Notes: a model not told the origin generated them from the letters alone. DNA of 5,254 nt from Planctomycetota bacterium (GCA_003644295.1 QNBZ01000117.1:1-5254); one strand, 5' to 3'. Shown: positions 1 to 5,198, counted from the stretch's first letter. A program made the numbers and translations.

Positions 1-103
1 CGATGTGCTCTATATCAATAGTGCCGAGAGGAGCGGCCTCTACTGCGAATGCCAGAGCCAAGATAATCGCTACTGCGTAAATCCTCATTGTTTTTGTCTG
101 CAT
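1..103 (-). CDS. Secreted protein, N-terminus only (runs off window)
   Basis: The gene starts at ATG 103-101 and stays open to the window edge, giving 34 codons. A very good Shine-Dalgarno sequence (AGGAGGA, complement of 111-117) sits 7 nt upstream, which favours this start over the in-frame ATG at 88. The N-terminus MQTKTMRIYAVAIILALAF is a classic Sec signal peptide, with likely cleavage after VEA and a mature start APLGTIDIEH. Only 27 nt separate it from the stop of the upstream PEP-CTERM gene, so the two are probably co-transcribed. The stretch AFAVEAAPL closely resembles AFTAEAAPL in the gene at 925-1329, suggesting related members of one family (inference). Function cannot be told from so short a piece; a PEP-CTERM tail may lie beyond the edge. 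Confidence 0.75.
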   Translation of the reverse strand, partial: MQTKTMRIYAVAIILALAFAVEAAPLGTIDIEHI

Positions 104-130
104 TATTTTTTCCTCCTAAACAGAAGGGTT

Positions 131-886
131 TCATACAACCGGCCTCCTCCGAATCAATCCCAGGGTGCCGAGGCCGAGCAGAACTACCGTCATCGGTTCG
201 GGAATTAGCACGTCCGCCTTATTCCCTACGCCGACGTCAAACCATCCTCCATCACCCGCATTAAACCAGACCGATACCGTTAACGTACCGGTTGCCGAAT
301 CGGATATAGAGTTACCATCAAACACTTCGTTGTAAAGCTCAGCAGAATCCCAGGTAGGATACGTATCCCATTCATTCATTAAGTATAATTCTGCTACTGC
401 CAGGCCCGTTGCCCATTCACCTTCATTCTCCGTGGACAACTCCTGCCAGAGGAAATGGTCGGCTGAAATTGTTATCCATCCAGCCGAATTTGCAGTGAAA
501 TCTCCCCGGCGATACGCGTCTGCCTCAGAGGATGCCCACATTATGTTGGTATCCGCGACCGCAGAGACATCTTCGTACAAAACGCTATCATCGGTGGATG
601 CCAGGCCCTCTGCACCGTAAGCAGAATGATATACCGAGGCATAAGCGTATGTATCCACCCATCCCTGTTCTTCCTGAAGGTCTTCATCCCAGCCGGTTTC
701 GTCTTCCGCCCAGGCGTATGACTTACTGCCTTTATCAGTCCATGTAATATCTCCGTTTATCACCAGCGATGTCCAGTCAATCCAAGCTTGACTTGTTGAG
801 ATTGCATCTGCACGGACGCTGGCCGCGCTGAAAGTCAACGCAGCGCAGATGAAAAATGTTGTAAGTGTTAATGTTTCTTTTTTCAT
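131..886 (-). CDS. PEP-CTERM sorting domain protein, unknown ectodomain
   Basis: A 251-residue exported protein. Residues 1-26 form a signal peptide (MKK start, hydrophobic core TTFFICAALTF, likely cleavage after SVRA). The mature part is rich in Asp, Trp, Tyr, Ser and Ala with many alternating polar/hydrophobic stretches (for example TLTVSVWFNAGDGGWFDVGV), as in beta-sandwich surface proteins, but I recognise no named domain. The C-terminus is a PEP-CTERM signal: IPEP at 228-231, a glycine-rich hydrophobic helix (VVLLGLGTLGL), then RRR. Such tails are cut by an exosortase on the outside of the inner membrane (family knowledge). The start is supported by GGGAGA about 8 nt upstream. The 15-nt leader stretch at 887-901 is identical to 3002-3016 in front of the LamG gene. 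It lies 38 nt after the 925-1329 gene, so co-transcription is likely. Confidence 0.9.
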   Translation of the reverse strand: MKKETLTLTTFFICAALTFSAASVRADAISTSQAWIDWTSLVINGDITWTDKGSKSYAWAEDETGWDEDLQEEQGWVDTYAYASVYHSAYGAEGLASTDDSVLYEDVSAVADTNIMWASSEADAYRRGDFTANSAGWITISADHFLWQELSTENEGEWATGLAVAELYLMNEWDTYPTWDSAELYNEVFDGNSISDSATGTLTVSVWFNAGDGGWFDVGVGNKADVLIPEPMTVVLLGLGTLGLIRRRPVV

Positions 887-924
887 TTAGTTTTCTCCCT
901 TGAATTTAGTTAGTCAATCATTCG

Positions 925-1329
925 TTACCATCTGGCGGGGGGGCAGGGCAGGTCTTCGTAAATAATCTCCCATACAGCCGTCGCAAAGACGTCGGCGTTA
1001 TTTTCTTGCCGGCTGGTAAACGGTTTGTTGCCTTCCCTGTCGTTCTCAAAAAATCTCTGCCACAACTCGGTGAGGTAGACGGCTTCTTTGGCGTCTATGG
1101 AACAGACGAGAAAGTCGGCTGGCTTCTGCCATTCTTCCGGCATAACTACATCGTAAGTTAACGGACTGCCCAGCGTATTCTGCGGCAGTTCAATGCGGAG
1201 TGCTGCGAGCAGCCCATCGTCCCGGATGTTTTCATTGCCGGTATGTTGCATCGCGAGGGGGGCAGCTTCTGCTGTGAACGCAAGGGTTAAAACAGCTATT
1301 ATCGCACAGATTTCTCCTGTCTTTATCAT
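925..1329 (-). CDS. Short secreted protein, probably C-terminally truncated
   Basis: A 134-residue protein with a signal peptide (residues 1-22, core ICAIIAVLTLAF, likely cleavage after AEA) and no PEP-CTERM tail or other membrane segment. The middle reads FLVCSIDAKEAVYLTELW, then NNADVFATAVWEIIYEDLP. I recognise this layout from secreted planctomycete proteins in which a Cys-containing strand is followed by an AVWEIIYE helix and then more than 50 further residues. Here the protein stops eight residues after IIYE, at PCPPARW. A C7 run (G7 on plus, 937-943) lies just before the stop, but shifting the frame either way also meets a stop within about ten codons, so a single indel does not restore a longer protein. 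Start: AGGAGG 4 nt before ATG 1329. Its long leader carries the first copy of the leader palindrome. It may be a decayed paralogue or a naturally short variant; function unknown. Confidence 0.7.
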   Translation of the reverse strand: MIKTGEICAIIAVLTLAFTAEAAPLAMQHTGNENIRDDGLLAALRIELPQNTLGSPLTYDVVMPEEWQKPADFLVCSIDAKEAVYLTELWQRFFENDREGNKPFTSRQENNADVFATAVWEIIYEDLPCPPARW

Positions 1330-1429
1330 TTTGCCTCCTGATTTGCTTTCATCACTACCTCAACGGCAGTGGCGGCATTTCCCTGACGACCCTGCCGCAT
1401 TTCTTTTGTTTCCCCGTTTCAATTTTTTC

Positions 1430-1475
1430 TGCTGCGAACCGTTCGCAGCAATTTTGTTTTACCTGCTTTCGCAGG
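1430..1475 (-). repeat. Leader palindrome copy 1 plus GNRA hairpin
   Basis: Positions 1430-1450 form a perfect dyad: arms TGCTGCGAAC and GTTCGCAGCA around one base. Next to it, 1462-1475 reads on the minus strand as CCTGC-GAAA-GCAGG, a five-pair stem with a GNRA tetraloop, which favours a minus-strand RNA role. It lies in the 183-nt leader of the 925-1329 gene, about 100 nt before its start. The palindrome and the flanking AAAACAAA-rich stretch match copies 2 and 3. Either an RNA regulatory or processing hairpin or a small palindromic repeat. Confidence 0.75.
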
Positions 1476-1512
1476 CACAAGTGCTCAATCCATTGAATTA
1501 AGACACTTCCTT

Positions 1513-2151
1513 CTACTTTCCTCTTTTTCTTCGTGGTAGTACGAAGCAACTGCTTATACCCAGCAGTAGAATAGTTGCCGGTTCGGGAAGAGCTGACGAT
1601 GTGAATGCCGCCGTGGCTGTATAGCCGTTGCTCCAGCTGCCGGATAACGGCCTGTGATTGGCAAAGCTAAAAGCAAATTCCTCTTCTGTAAGTGAAATGT
1701 CAATTTCTGAGCCGCTTATGGTAACACCATCGGCGCTGAACTTGTTCGATGCCCCATAGCCGAAGAGCGAAACCCAACCCGAATCAAAATCAATCTGAAC
1801 CAGTGGCTCGACATTGGGGTCGGCTCCATCCGCAAAGAACTTGATAGTTCCACCTTCGGTTTTGTATCCTCGCCACGGATCAACAGTGTCCGTAATATTT
1901 ACATCGGTAGCTGTGAAGAAAGCATTCTCGAAAGTGGATGCAGGGCTACTGTACACGACCAGCGTAAGGCCGGTTTTGTCATCACCCCAGCCGCCGGTAA
2001 GGAGTTTGTTTGCCATATTAACGGTGAACAGGGGATTGTCTCCATCATCAGAGGGGTCGGCGAAGGTGGCGATTGTCGTAGCAACAGCGCTGCTGGCGAG
2101 ACACATCATCAACCCAATTACTGCACAAATTGTTATCATTTTATTCTTCAT
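1513..2151 (-). CDS. PEP-CTERM sorting domain protein with variant tail
   Basis: A 212-residue exported protein. I place the start at ATG 2151: GGAGAG lies 7 nt upstream, whereas the longer TTG start at 2166 would itself overlap that Shine-Dalgarno sequence. Residues 1-24 are a signal peptide (MKNKMITICAVIGLMMCLAS, cleavage after AVA). The ectodomain (about 25-185) is a single Asp/Gly/Thr-rich, predicted beta-rich region (FADGADPNVEPLVQIDFDSG, VTISGSEIDISLTEEEFAF) with no cysteine and no family I recognise; it resembles other PEP-CTERM proteins with a carbohydrate-binding-like sandwich, but that is only impression. The tail begins LPEPATILLLG at 188-198 and ends RRKRGK. It is unusual: the common GLGxLGLL part is replaced by ISSCFVLP, with a cysteine and a proline in the helix. 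The leader holds a separate hairpin (2189-2219) instead of the palindrome found before its neighbours. Confidence 0.88.
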   Translation of the reverse strand: MKNKMITICAVIGLMMCLASSAVATTIATFADPSDDGDNPLFTVNMANKLLTGGWGDDKTGLTLVVYSSPASTFENAFFTATDVNITDTVDPWRGYKTEGGTIKFFADGADPNVEPLVQIDFDSGWVSLFGYGASNKFSADGVTISGSEIDISLTEEEFAFSFANHRPLSGSWSNGYTATAAFTSSALPEPATILLLGISSCFVLPRRKRGK

Positions 2152-2188
2152 CAAATAACTCTCCAAAAGAATATTTTTTACATGACCT

Positions 2189-2219
2189 GAAGTGTTGGGC
2201 AGATATCGCTCAGCACTTC
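2189..2219. repeat. Intergenic hairpin between the LamG gene and the 1513-2151 gene
   Basis: Arms 2189-2200 (GAAGTGTTGGGC) and 2208-2219 (GCTCAGCACTTC) around the loop AGATATC. All twelve positions pair in plus-strand RNA if two G-U pairs are allowed; the minus-strand RNA has two A-C mismatches instead. No U-tract follows on either strand, so it is not a convincing intrinsic terminator. It fills most of the 84-nt gap between two minus-strand genes. Confidence 0.5.
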
Positions 2220-2235
2220 AAAGCTGTTGATTACG

Positions 2236-3000
2236 TTACATTTTACGTTTCCTGCGAAGCAGACCCAATGCGCCGAGTCCCAGCAGCGCAATTGTCGCCG
2301 GCTCGGGAGAGTGAAATACGATGGTATCTGTTTTGTATTCATTTGGAGAGGCATCAAAAGTGTTGCTGTGAGTTATTCTTAGTTTGTCCATACGGCCATC
2401 GAAACAATACATCGTAGCGTATGTACCTATTTCCAATATGCCGGTAATATCTCCGACAGCGCTGGTTTTGGTATAGTTAATCTGTCGGCCGTCTTTGTAC
2501 ATAGCATATTCATCAGCAACTTTGCAAAATGCTATCCAATGCCAGTCGCTATCTGAAATCGGTTCAGCAGGAGCCAAACTTATTCCGAAACCACTATAAA
2601 ATCCCAACCCATTCTCGTAGTATATAGCCCATCGCTGCGTACCACCCTGACGTTGGCCCAGATAATACTGATAACCGTAGCTGTGTTGTTGAACCCAGAA
2701 ATCTATTGTCCAGTCATCAGCGGCATCTGCGAGTACGTCCCAATCAGGACTATCGGCAATCGTTAAGTAATCGCCACTACCATCTAATAGTAAAGATGCA
2801 CTGCCCGATTTTTTCTCAGCAGTATCCAATTGCGCATTGCCGAAAAAATTTATGGGCGTATGGCCGTTGGGTGATGAATCGACTGTTGTTGTAGCGCCAT
2901 CTGCACCATCGAAGTTGAGTGAAAGAACAGTAGCTTTCACGTCAGCGCTTGCTGTTAGCAACACTCCCACTAAGGCACAAATTGTGGTTAACTTTTTCAT
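2236..3000 (-). CDS. LamG-like (concanavalin A-type) PEP-CTERM protein
   Basis: A 254-residue protein from ATG 3000. The frame is open 27 codons further up (to 3081), but that part translates the leader palindrome; GGGAGA 8-9 nt before 3000 and the signal peptide starting MKKLTTICALVGVLLTAS fix the start. Residues about 24-218 fit a LamG / laminin-G-3 jelly-roll: LNFDGADG near 28, SASLLLDGSGDYLTI near 67, DDWTIDFWVQ near 95, an Ala-Met-Tyr-Lys-Asp-Gly strand, and GRMDKLRI near the end. These domains usually bind polysaccharide or act as surface modules (family knowledge). The tail SPEPATIALLGLGALGLL plus RRKRK (PEP at 232-234) is a textbook PEP-CTERM signal, so the protein should be handed to an exosortase. 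It is preceded by palindrome copy 2 in its leader and by a possible terminator after the upstream gene, so it may be its own transcription unit. The ligand is unknown. Confidence 0.92.
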   Translation of the reverse strand: MKKLTTICALVGVLLTASADVKATVLSLNFDGADGATTTVDSSPNGHTPINFFGNAQLDTAEKKSGSASLLLDGSGDYLTIADSPDWDVLADAADDWTIDFWVQQHSYGYQYYLGQRQGGTQRWAIYYENGLGFYSGFGISLAPAEPISDSDWHWIAFCKVADEYAMYKDGRQINYTKTSAVGDITGILEIGTYATMYCFDGRMDKLRITHSNTFDASPNEYKTDTIVFHSPEPATIALLGLGALGLLRRKRKM

Positions 3001-3034
3001 CTTAGTTTTCTCCCTTAAAAAATTCTCTCTTTCT

Positions 3035-3085
3035 TTGCTGCGAAGCGTTCGCAGCAACTTTGTTTTTCTCAAGTTTCTCACTGGC
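3035..3085 (-). repeat. Leader repeat block copy 2 (palindrome 3035-3057)
   Basis: A 51-bp block in the leader of the LamG gene, differing from 4009-4059 at only four positions by my count. Its left part is the palindrome, with arms TTGCTGCGAA and TTCGCAGCAA and a three-base loop; it ends 34 nt upstream of the ATG. On the minus strand the rest reads GCCAGTGAGAAACTTGAG and AAAAACAAAG. The frame through it, NKVAANASQQ, resembles the one in copy 3, but lies upstream of the real start and is not in a recognisable protein. Confidence 0.8.
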
Positions 3086-3109
3086 TGGCTGCAAGAGCAA
3101 AGAGCAAAT

Positions 3110-3151
3110 AGGGCTGGCTTGAGACCGGATTTTTAGGCCAAGGCCAGCCCT
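3110..3151 (-). terminator. Stem-loop between two PEP-CTERM genes, possible terminator
   Basis: Perfect nine-base arms AGGGCTGGC and GCCAGCCCT enclose a 24-base loop. It lies 14 nt after the stop of the 3166-3981 gene and before the leader of the LamG gene. Minus-strand RNA continues ATTTGCTCTTTGC, only moderately U-rich; plus-strand RNA continues GATTTTCT. It may separate the two transcription units, or act as an RNA-end stabiliser. The large loop lowers confidence in intrinsic termination. Confidence 0.45.
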
Positions 3152-3165
3152 GATTTTCTAAACAC

Positions 3166-3981
3166 TTATGCTTTTCTTTTTCTGCGAAGCAGCCCCAATC
3201 CACCCAGGCTGAGCAGAGCAATAGTTGCCGGCTCAGGCGTGATTACAAACGCCATATCGATGCTCATCCCTTCGTACGGGTGGCCGTCCGGATATACAAG
3301 CGGTGCCCAATCTCCGGCAGCGTCCTTGTACACTGCGTCATCCATAAAGTGGCCATCCTGAAGGGCACGGGTCTTCCAGCCGTAGTCTTCGTTCTCCCAC
3401 TCTGGAAACGCCATCACTTCGAGCCAGTAAGTCCGTGGCTCATCAATGGTTCCTTCCTGGACGAAGGCCTTATCCGGATTAATGTCGATGTTGTATTGCC
3501 AAACCTTGGTGTCAGTACCCACCTGCTCACCAGTCTGGGGATCCAAGAACATTTCTTCACCCCCGGGCAGCGTATAATAGACCCGCTCCGTATAAGAGCC
3601 ATCCACATTTATCCCGCTGGGAGTGAACTCTCCTTCCCAGCGGAGCACGCCGGGTTTGCTAAATTGGTTCTCTGGGTCCGGGCCTTCTGAACCGGCAGGA
3701 TCATCGTCATAAATATAGAGCCGGATTCGGCTGAGGAATGCATCGTGTTCATCATTTAACCAGGAACCCCAGAGGTGGACGTCCGTTATCGGGTCTTTTG
3801 ATGTGCACAGAAAGTCGTCCGCAATGCTTCTCTCCCAGCCATCATTCCAGACATCGATGCCAGTTGGTGTCAGGTCTGGCAGTTGAATCCACTTGGCAGG
3901 GTCGCCAGGGTCCCAGTCTGCCAGTGCGACCGTACTTGCAAACAACACGCACAAACAGGTTGTTAAAATTAACCGTTTCAT
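3166..3981 (-). CDS. PEP-CTERM protein with ADDFLCT/HLWGSW-type ectodomain
   Basis: A 271-residue protein from ATG 3981; AGGAG lies 8 nt upstream. The frame is open to 4086, but those 35 extra residues are translated leader (palindrome copy 3) and would bury the signal peptide MKRLILTTCLCVLFASTVALA. The ectodomain carries KWIQLPDLTPTGIDVW (30-45), ADDFLCTS (54-61), TDVHLWGSWLND (66-77), a WQYNIDI strand, then YWLEVMAF, YGWKTR and IDMAFVIT. This order is a recurrent secreted domain of Planctomycetes; from memory it is catalogued as DUF7901, and I cannot confirm the number. The tail TPEPATIALLSLGGLGLL plus RRKRK (PEP at 249-251) is a full PEP-CTERM signal. Role: an exported, exosortase-processed surface or matrix protein (inference); no catalytic motif is visible. 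It lies 268 nt downstream of the receiver-like gene and is followed by a stem-loop at 3110-3151. Confidence 0.92.
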   Translation of the reverse strand: MKRLILTTCLCVLFASTVALADWDPGDPAKWIQLPDLTPTGIDVWNDGWERSIADDFLCTSKDPITDVHLWGSWLNDEHDAFLSRIRLYIYDDDPAGSEGPDPENQFSKPGVLRWEGEFTPSGINVDGSYTERVYYTLPGGEEMFLDPQTGEQVGTDTKVWQYNIDINPDKAFVQEGTIDEPRTYWLEVMAFPEWENEDYGWKTRALQDGHFMDDAVYKDAAGDWAPLVYPDGHPYEGMSIDMAFVITPEPATIALLSLGGLGLLRRKRKA

Positions 3982-4008
3982 TTTGTTTCTCCTAAATGAT
4001 TTTTCTTT

Positions 4009-4059
4009 TTGCTGTGAACCGTTCGCAGCAACTTTGTTTTTCTTAAATTTCTCACTGGC
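4009..4059 (-). repeat. Leader repeat block copy 3 (palindrome 4009-4031)
   Basis: The counterpart of 3035-3085, in the leader of the 3166-3981 gene and ending 27 nt before its ATG. The palindrome has arms TTGCTGTGAAC and GTTCGCAGCAA around one base. The single change inside the arms gives a C-A mismatch in minus-strand RNA but a G-U pair in plus-strand RNA. Read on the minus strand the frame gives NKVAANGSQQKEK, which is why gene callers would extend the downstream protein into it. Confidence 0.8.
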
Positions 4060-4249
4060 CACAAAAGCAATAACCGGAGCCGACATCAGACCGGCCAGTG
4101 TTCTTTGCCGACTCCTAAATTCTGCAAAACTTGTTTATTTGCTATCTCAATCGCCGCAACTATTGTGCAGCGTTTGTTCTCCGCCGGGCTTGGCTTGTTC
4201 ACTGCTCGATTGTCAAACCCAGCTTGATTGAAGGAGGAGAAAGTGTAAT

Positions 4250-4687
4250 TCAAAGAATTCTTAACTTTTCAATATCACTACCAAACTCTGCGTTGTGCTG
4301 CTCATTTGTTGCTTTCACACTTACGACTGTGCAAATACCTAAAAGCTCGCAGAGAACTTCACGAAAATACTCATCATCTACATCTTCGCTGAGAATAGCT
4401 GATACACCCAGCCCTCGGGCTGCTATCTCCTGGCTGTAGTCGCCGGGGCTTATAAACGCTATCGTTGGTATCGCCGGTTTTGCAGCTATAAGCTTTCTAA
4501 GAAGCAAGCCGTCCGGCATATCTGCGAGTTCCCACCGACTTACTACCGTATCTATTCTTTCACTGCGTAAGCAGCGAACTGCTTCAGTGCCAGTATCCAT
4601 TACAAGAAGTCGAATTGGCAGTTCCTCTAAGATGCCGCTCTTATCAGCAACGCCAACCGTCAACACGTTCGCAACAACTGCCCGCAT
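4250..4687 (-). CDS. Receiver-like (pseudo-REC) protein lacking phosphorylation residues
   Basis: A 145-residue cytoplasmic protein with no signal peptide. Its pattern fits a response-regulator receiver fold: strand LTVGVAD (9-15), helix GTEAVRCLRSE (33-43), strand and turn IDTVVSRWELADMPDGLLL (45-63), strand PTIAFIS (74-80), AARGLGVSAILSEDV (89-103), and a final helix DDEYFREVLCELL. The MPDG turn after strand 3 and the Ser ending strand 4 are typical. The usual phospho-acceptor Asp is replaced by Ser50 or Arg51, the acidic pair of strand 1 is reduced to Asp15, and the Lys after strand 5 is missing (SE instead of KP). It is thus probably phosphorylation-independent, a protein-interaction or ligand-binding module (inference). 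There is no output domain; residues after 120 are an uncharacterised tail. Shine-Dalgarno GGAGGAGA ends 9 nt before the ATG. It is first in the minus-strand array and faces the IS across a 533-nt gap. Confidence 0.8.
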   Translation of the reverse strand: MRAVVANVLTVGVADKSGILEELPIRLLVMDTGTEAVRCLRSERIDTVVSRWELADMPDGLLLRKLIAAKPAIPTIAFISPGDYSQEIAARGLGVSAILSEDVDDEYFREVLCELLGICTVVSVKATNEQHNAEFGSDIEKLRIL

Positions 4688-4884
4688 AGTTGAATGTCTC
4701 CTCCTCTTAGGACTGTCCGTAAGATAAACCTCAGAACCTCAGTTTTTGCAACTATGCCCGTGAAGTAGTACAACGGCTGTGCCAGGCACGGTTTGTTTTA
4801 AGAAGGGATGCTGTAAGTGTGCAGGTGAAATGGGATTACGAAGATAAAAATTTATATCCCGGCTCTTGGCCTGGCTTTTGGGCA

Positions 4885-4901
4885 GTTACCATTATGGTAA
4901 C
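4885..4901. promoter_or_regulatory. Perfect 17-bp dyad, TTACC-N5-GGTAA class, possible operator
   Basis: GTTACCAT-T-ATGGTAAC is perfectly symmetrical. A second site of the same class, TTACCATAACGGTAA, lies at 4975-4989, 89 bp away centre to centre. Two matching dyads suggest binding sites for a dimeric regulator. Between them is a weak promoter-like pair, TTGCTG (4908-4913) and GAAAAT (4931-4936), with 17 bp spacing. I cannot name the regulator. Confidence 0.45.
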
Positions 4902-4944
4902 ACTATCTTGCTGATTTTGATGTAAGCGATGAAAATAGAGGTGG

Positions 4945-5089
4945 TTAGGCGAAGCTTACAATTCCGGTAAGTATTTACCATAACGGTAAATCTCGGTATG
5001 GTTCAATCCTGGGTGGCAGCCTCAAGCGCAGCACCCGCTTTCACAGCGGTAAGCTTGGGGATTGCAGAGCCACGACAAAAAGTGCCTAA
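4945..5089 (+). ncRNA. Candidate structured leader or regulatory RNA
   Basis: Many complementary segments fall in order on the plus strand. A closing stem pairs TTAGGC (4945-4950) with GCCTAA (5084-5089). Inside are hairpins 4955-4971 (CTTAC/GTAAG) and 4973-4991 (ATTTACC/GGTAAAT), then a nested arm: GTGGC 5013-5017 with GCCAC 5069-5073, CCTCAAGC 5020-5027 with GCTTGGGG 5053-5060 (one G-U), and CCGCT 5035-5039 with AGCGG 5045-5049. Competing pairings exist: AAGCTTAC 4952-4959 with GTAAGCTT 5049-5056, and CAATCC 5004-5009 with GGATTG 5059-5064. Alternatives plus a terminator 15 nt downstream are riboswitch-like. The core GGC-AG-[stem]-GGGATTGCAGAGCCAC loosely resembles the GEMM (c-di-GMP-I) layout, but its P3 stem and GNRA loop are not seen. 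Family unknown. Confidence 0.4.
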
Positions 5090-5103
5090 AGTGAAAATAT
5101 AAG

Positions 5104-5128
5104 CCCCCAACTTTATGTTGGGGGTTTT
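5104..5128 (+). terminator. Intrinsic terminator
   Basis: CCCCCAAC (5104-5111) and GTTGGGGG (5117-5124) form a perfect eight-pair, GC-rich stem with the loop TTTAT, followed by TTTT. This is the best terminator in the window. No plus-strand protein gene precedes it, so it most simply ends the candidate RNA, or attenuates a gene that has been displaced by the IS. Confidence 0.75.
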
Positions 5129-5146
5129 AACCGGTACAAACCGATA

Positions 5147-5183
5147 ACATAGGTTACAGATTATGCTAAGGACATGGGTAACA
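5147..5183 (+). mobile_element. IS481-type left end with two transposase-binding-like motifs
   Basis: ACATAGGTTACA (5147-5158) and ACATGGGTAACA (5172-5183) are direct copies of ACATRGGTNACA, 25 bp apart. On the other strand they read TGTNACCYATGT, a motif I know from the ends of IS481-family elements. The gap of about 40 bp to the transposase start also fits. The outer boundary is not certain; it probably lies between 5129 and 5147. The right end is outside the window, so the element cannot be confirmed as complete. Confidence 0.6.
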
Positions 5184-5198
5184 GTTGTTAGTTATAAT
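5169..5198 (+). promoter_or_regulatory. Transposase promoter
   Basis: A perfect -10 box TATAAT (5193-5198) lies 18 bp from the -35-like AGGACA (5169-5174; four of six consensus bases). The predicted transcription start is near 5205, just before the Shine-Dalgarno sequence. The spacer overlaps the second ACATGGGTAACA motif, so transposase bound there could repress its own promoter (inference). Confidence 0.55.

Noticed and set aside
1355..1549. 64-residue minus-strand frame between two genes
   Set aside because: It overlaps the end of the 1513-2151 gene, runs through the palindrome, has no good ribosome-binding site and a Lys/Arg/Cys-rich composition without a fold signal.
2152..2166. TTG start adding five residues to the 1513-2151 protein
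   Set aside because: It overlaps the Shine-Dalgarno sequence that serves the ATG at 2151.
3280..3690. 136-residue plus-strand frame opposite the 3166-3981 gene
   Set aside because: It is antisense to a well-supported gene, with no Shine-Dalgarno sequence or recognisable product.
1430..4059. Spaced repeats considered as a CRISPR array
   Set aside because: Only three copies, about one kilobase apart, each in a gene leader; no regular spacers.
3982..4086. N-terminal extension of the 3166-3981 protein (and likewise 3001-3081 of the LamG protein)
   Set aside because: These residues translate the leader palindrome, place charged sequence before a clean signal peptide, and ignore well-spaced Shine-Dalgarno sequences next to the internal ATGs.
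4231..4243. Shine-Dalgarno-like AAGGAGGAGA on the plus strand
   Set aside because: The only nearby start is GTG immediately followed by TAA; no frame follows.
4785..4800. Sigma-54-like GGCACGG...TTGT element
   Set aside because: The required GC at the -12 position is missing and no gene lies suitably downstream.
5031..5075. tRNA-Glu-like anticodon arm (CCGCT-TTCAC-AGCGG)
   Set aside because: The loop is five, not seven, bases, and no T-loop, D-arm or acceptor stem fits around it.
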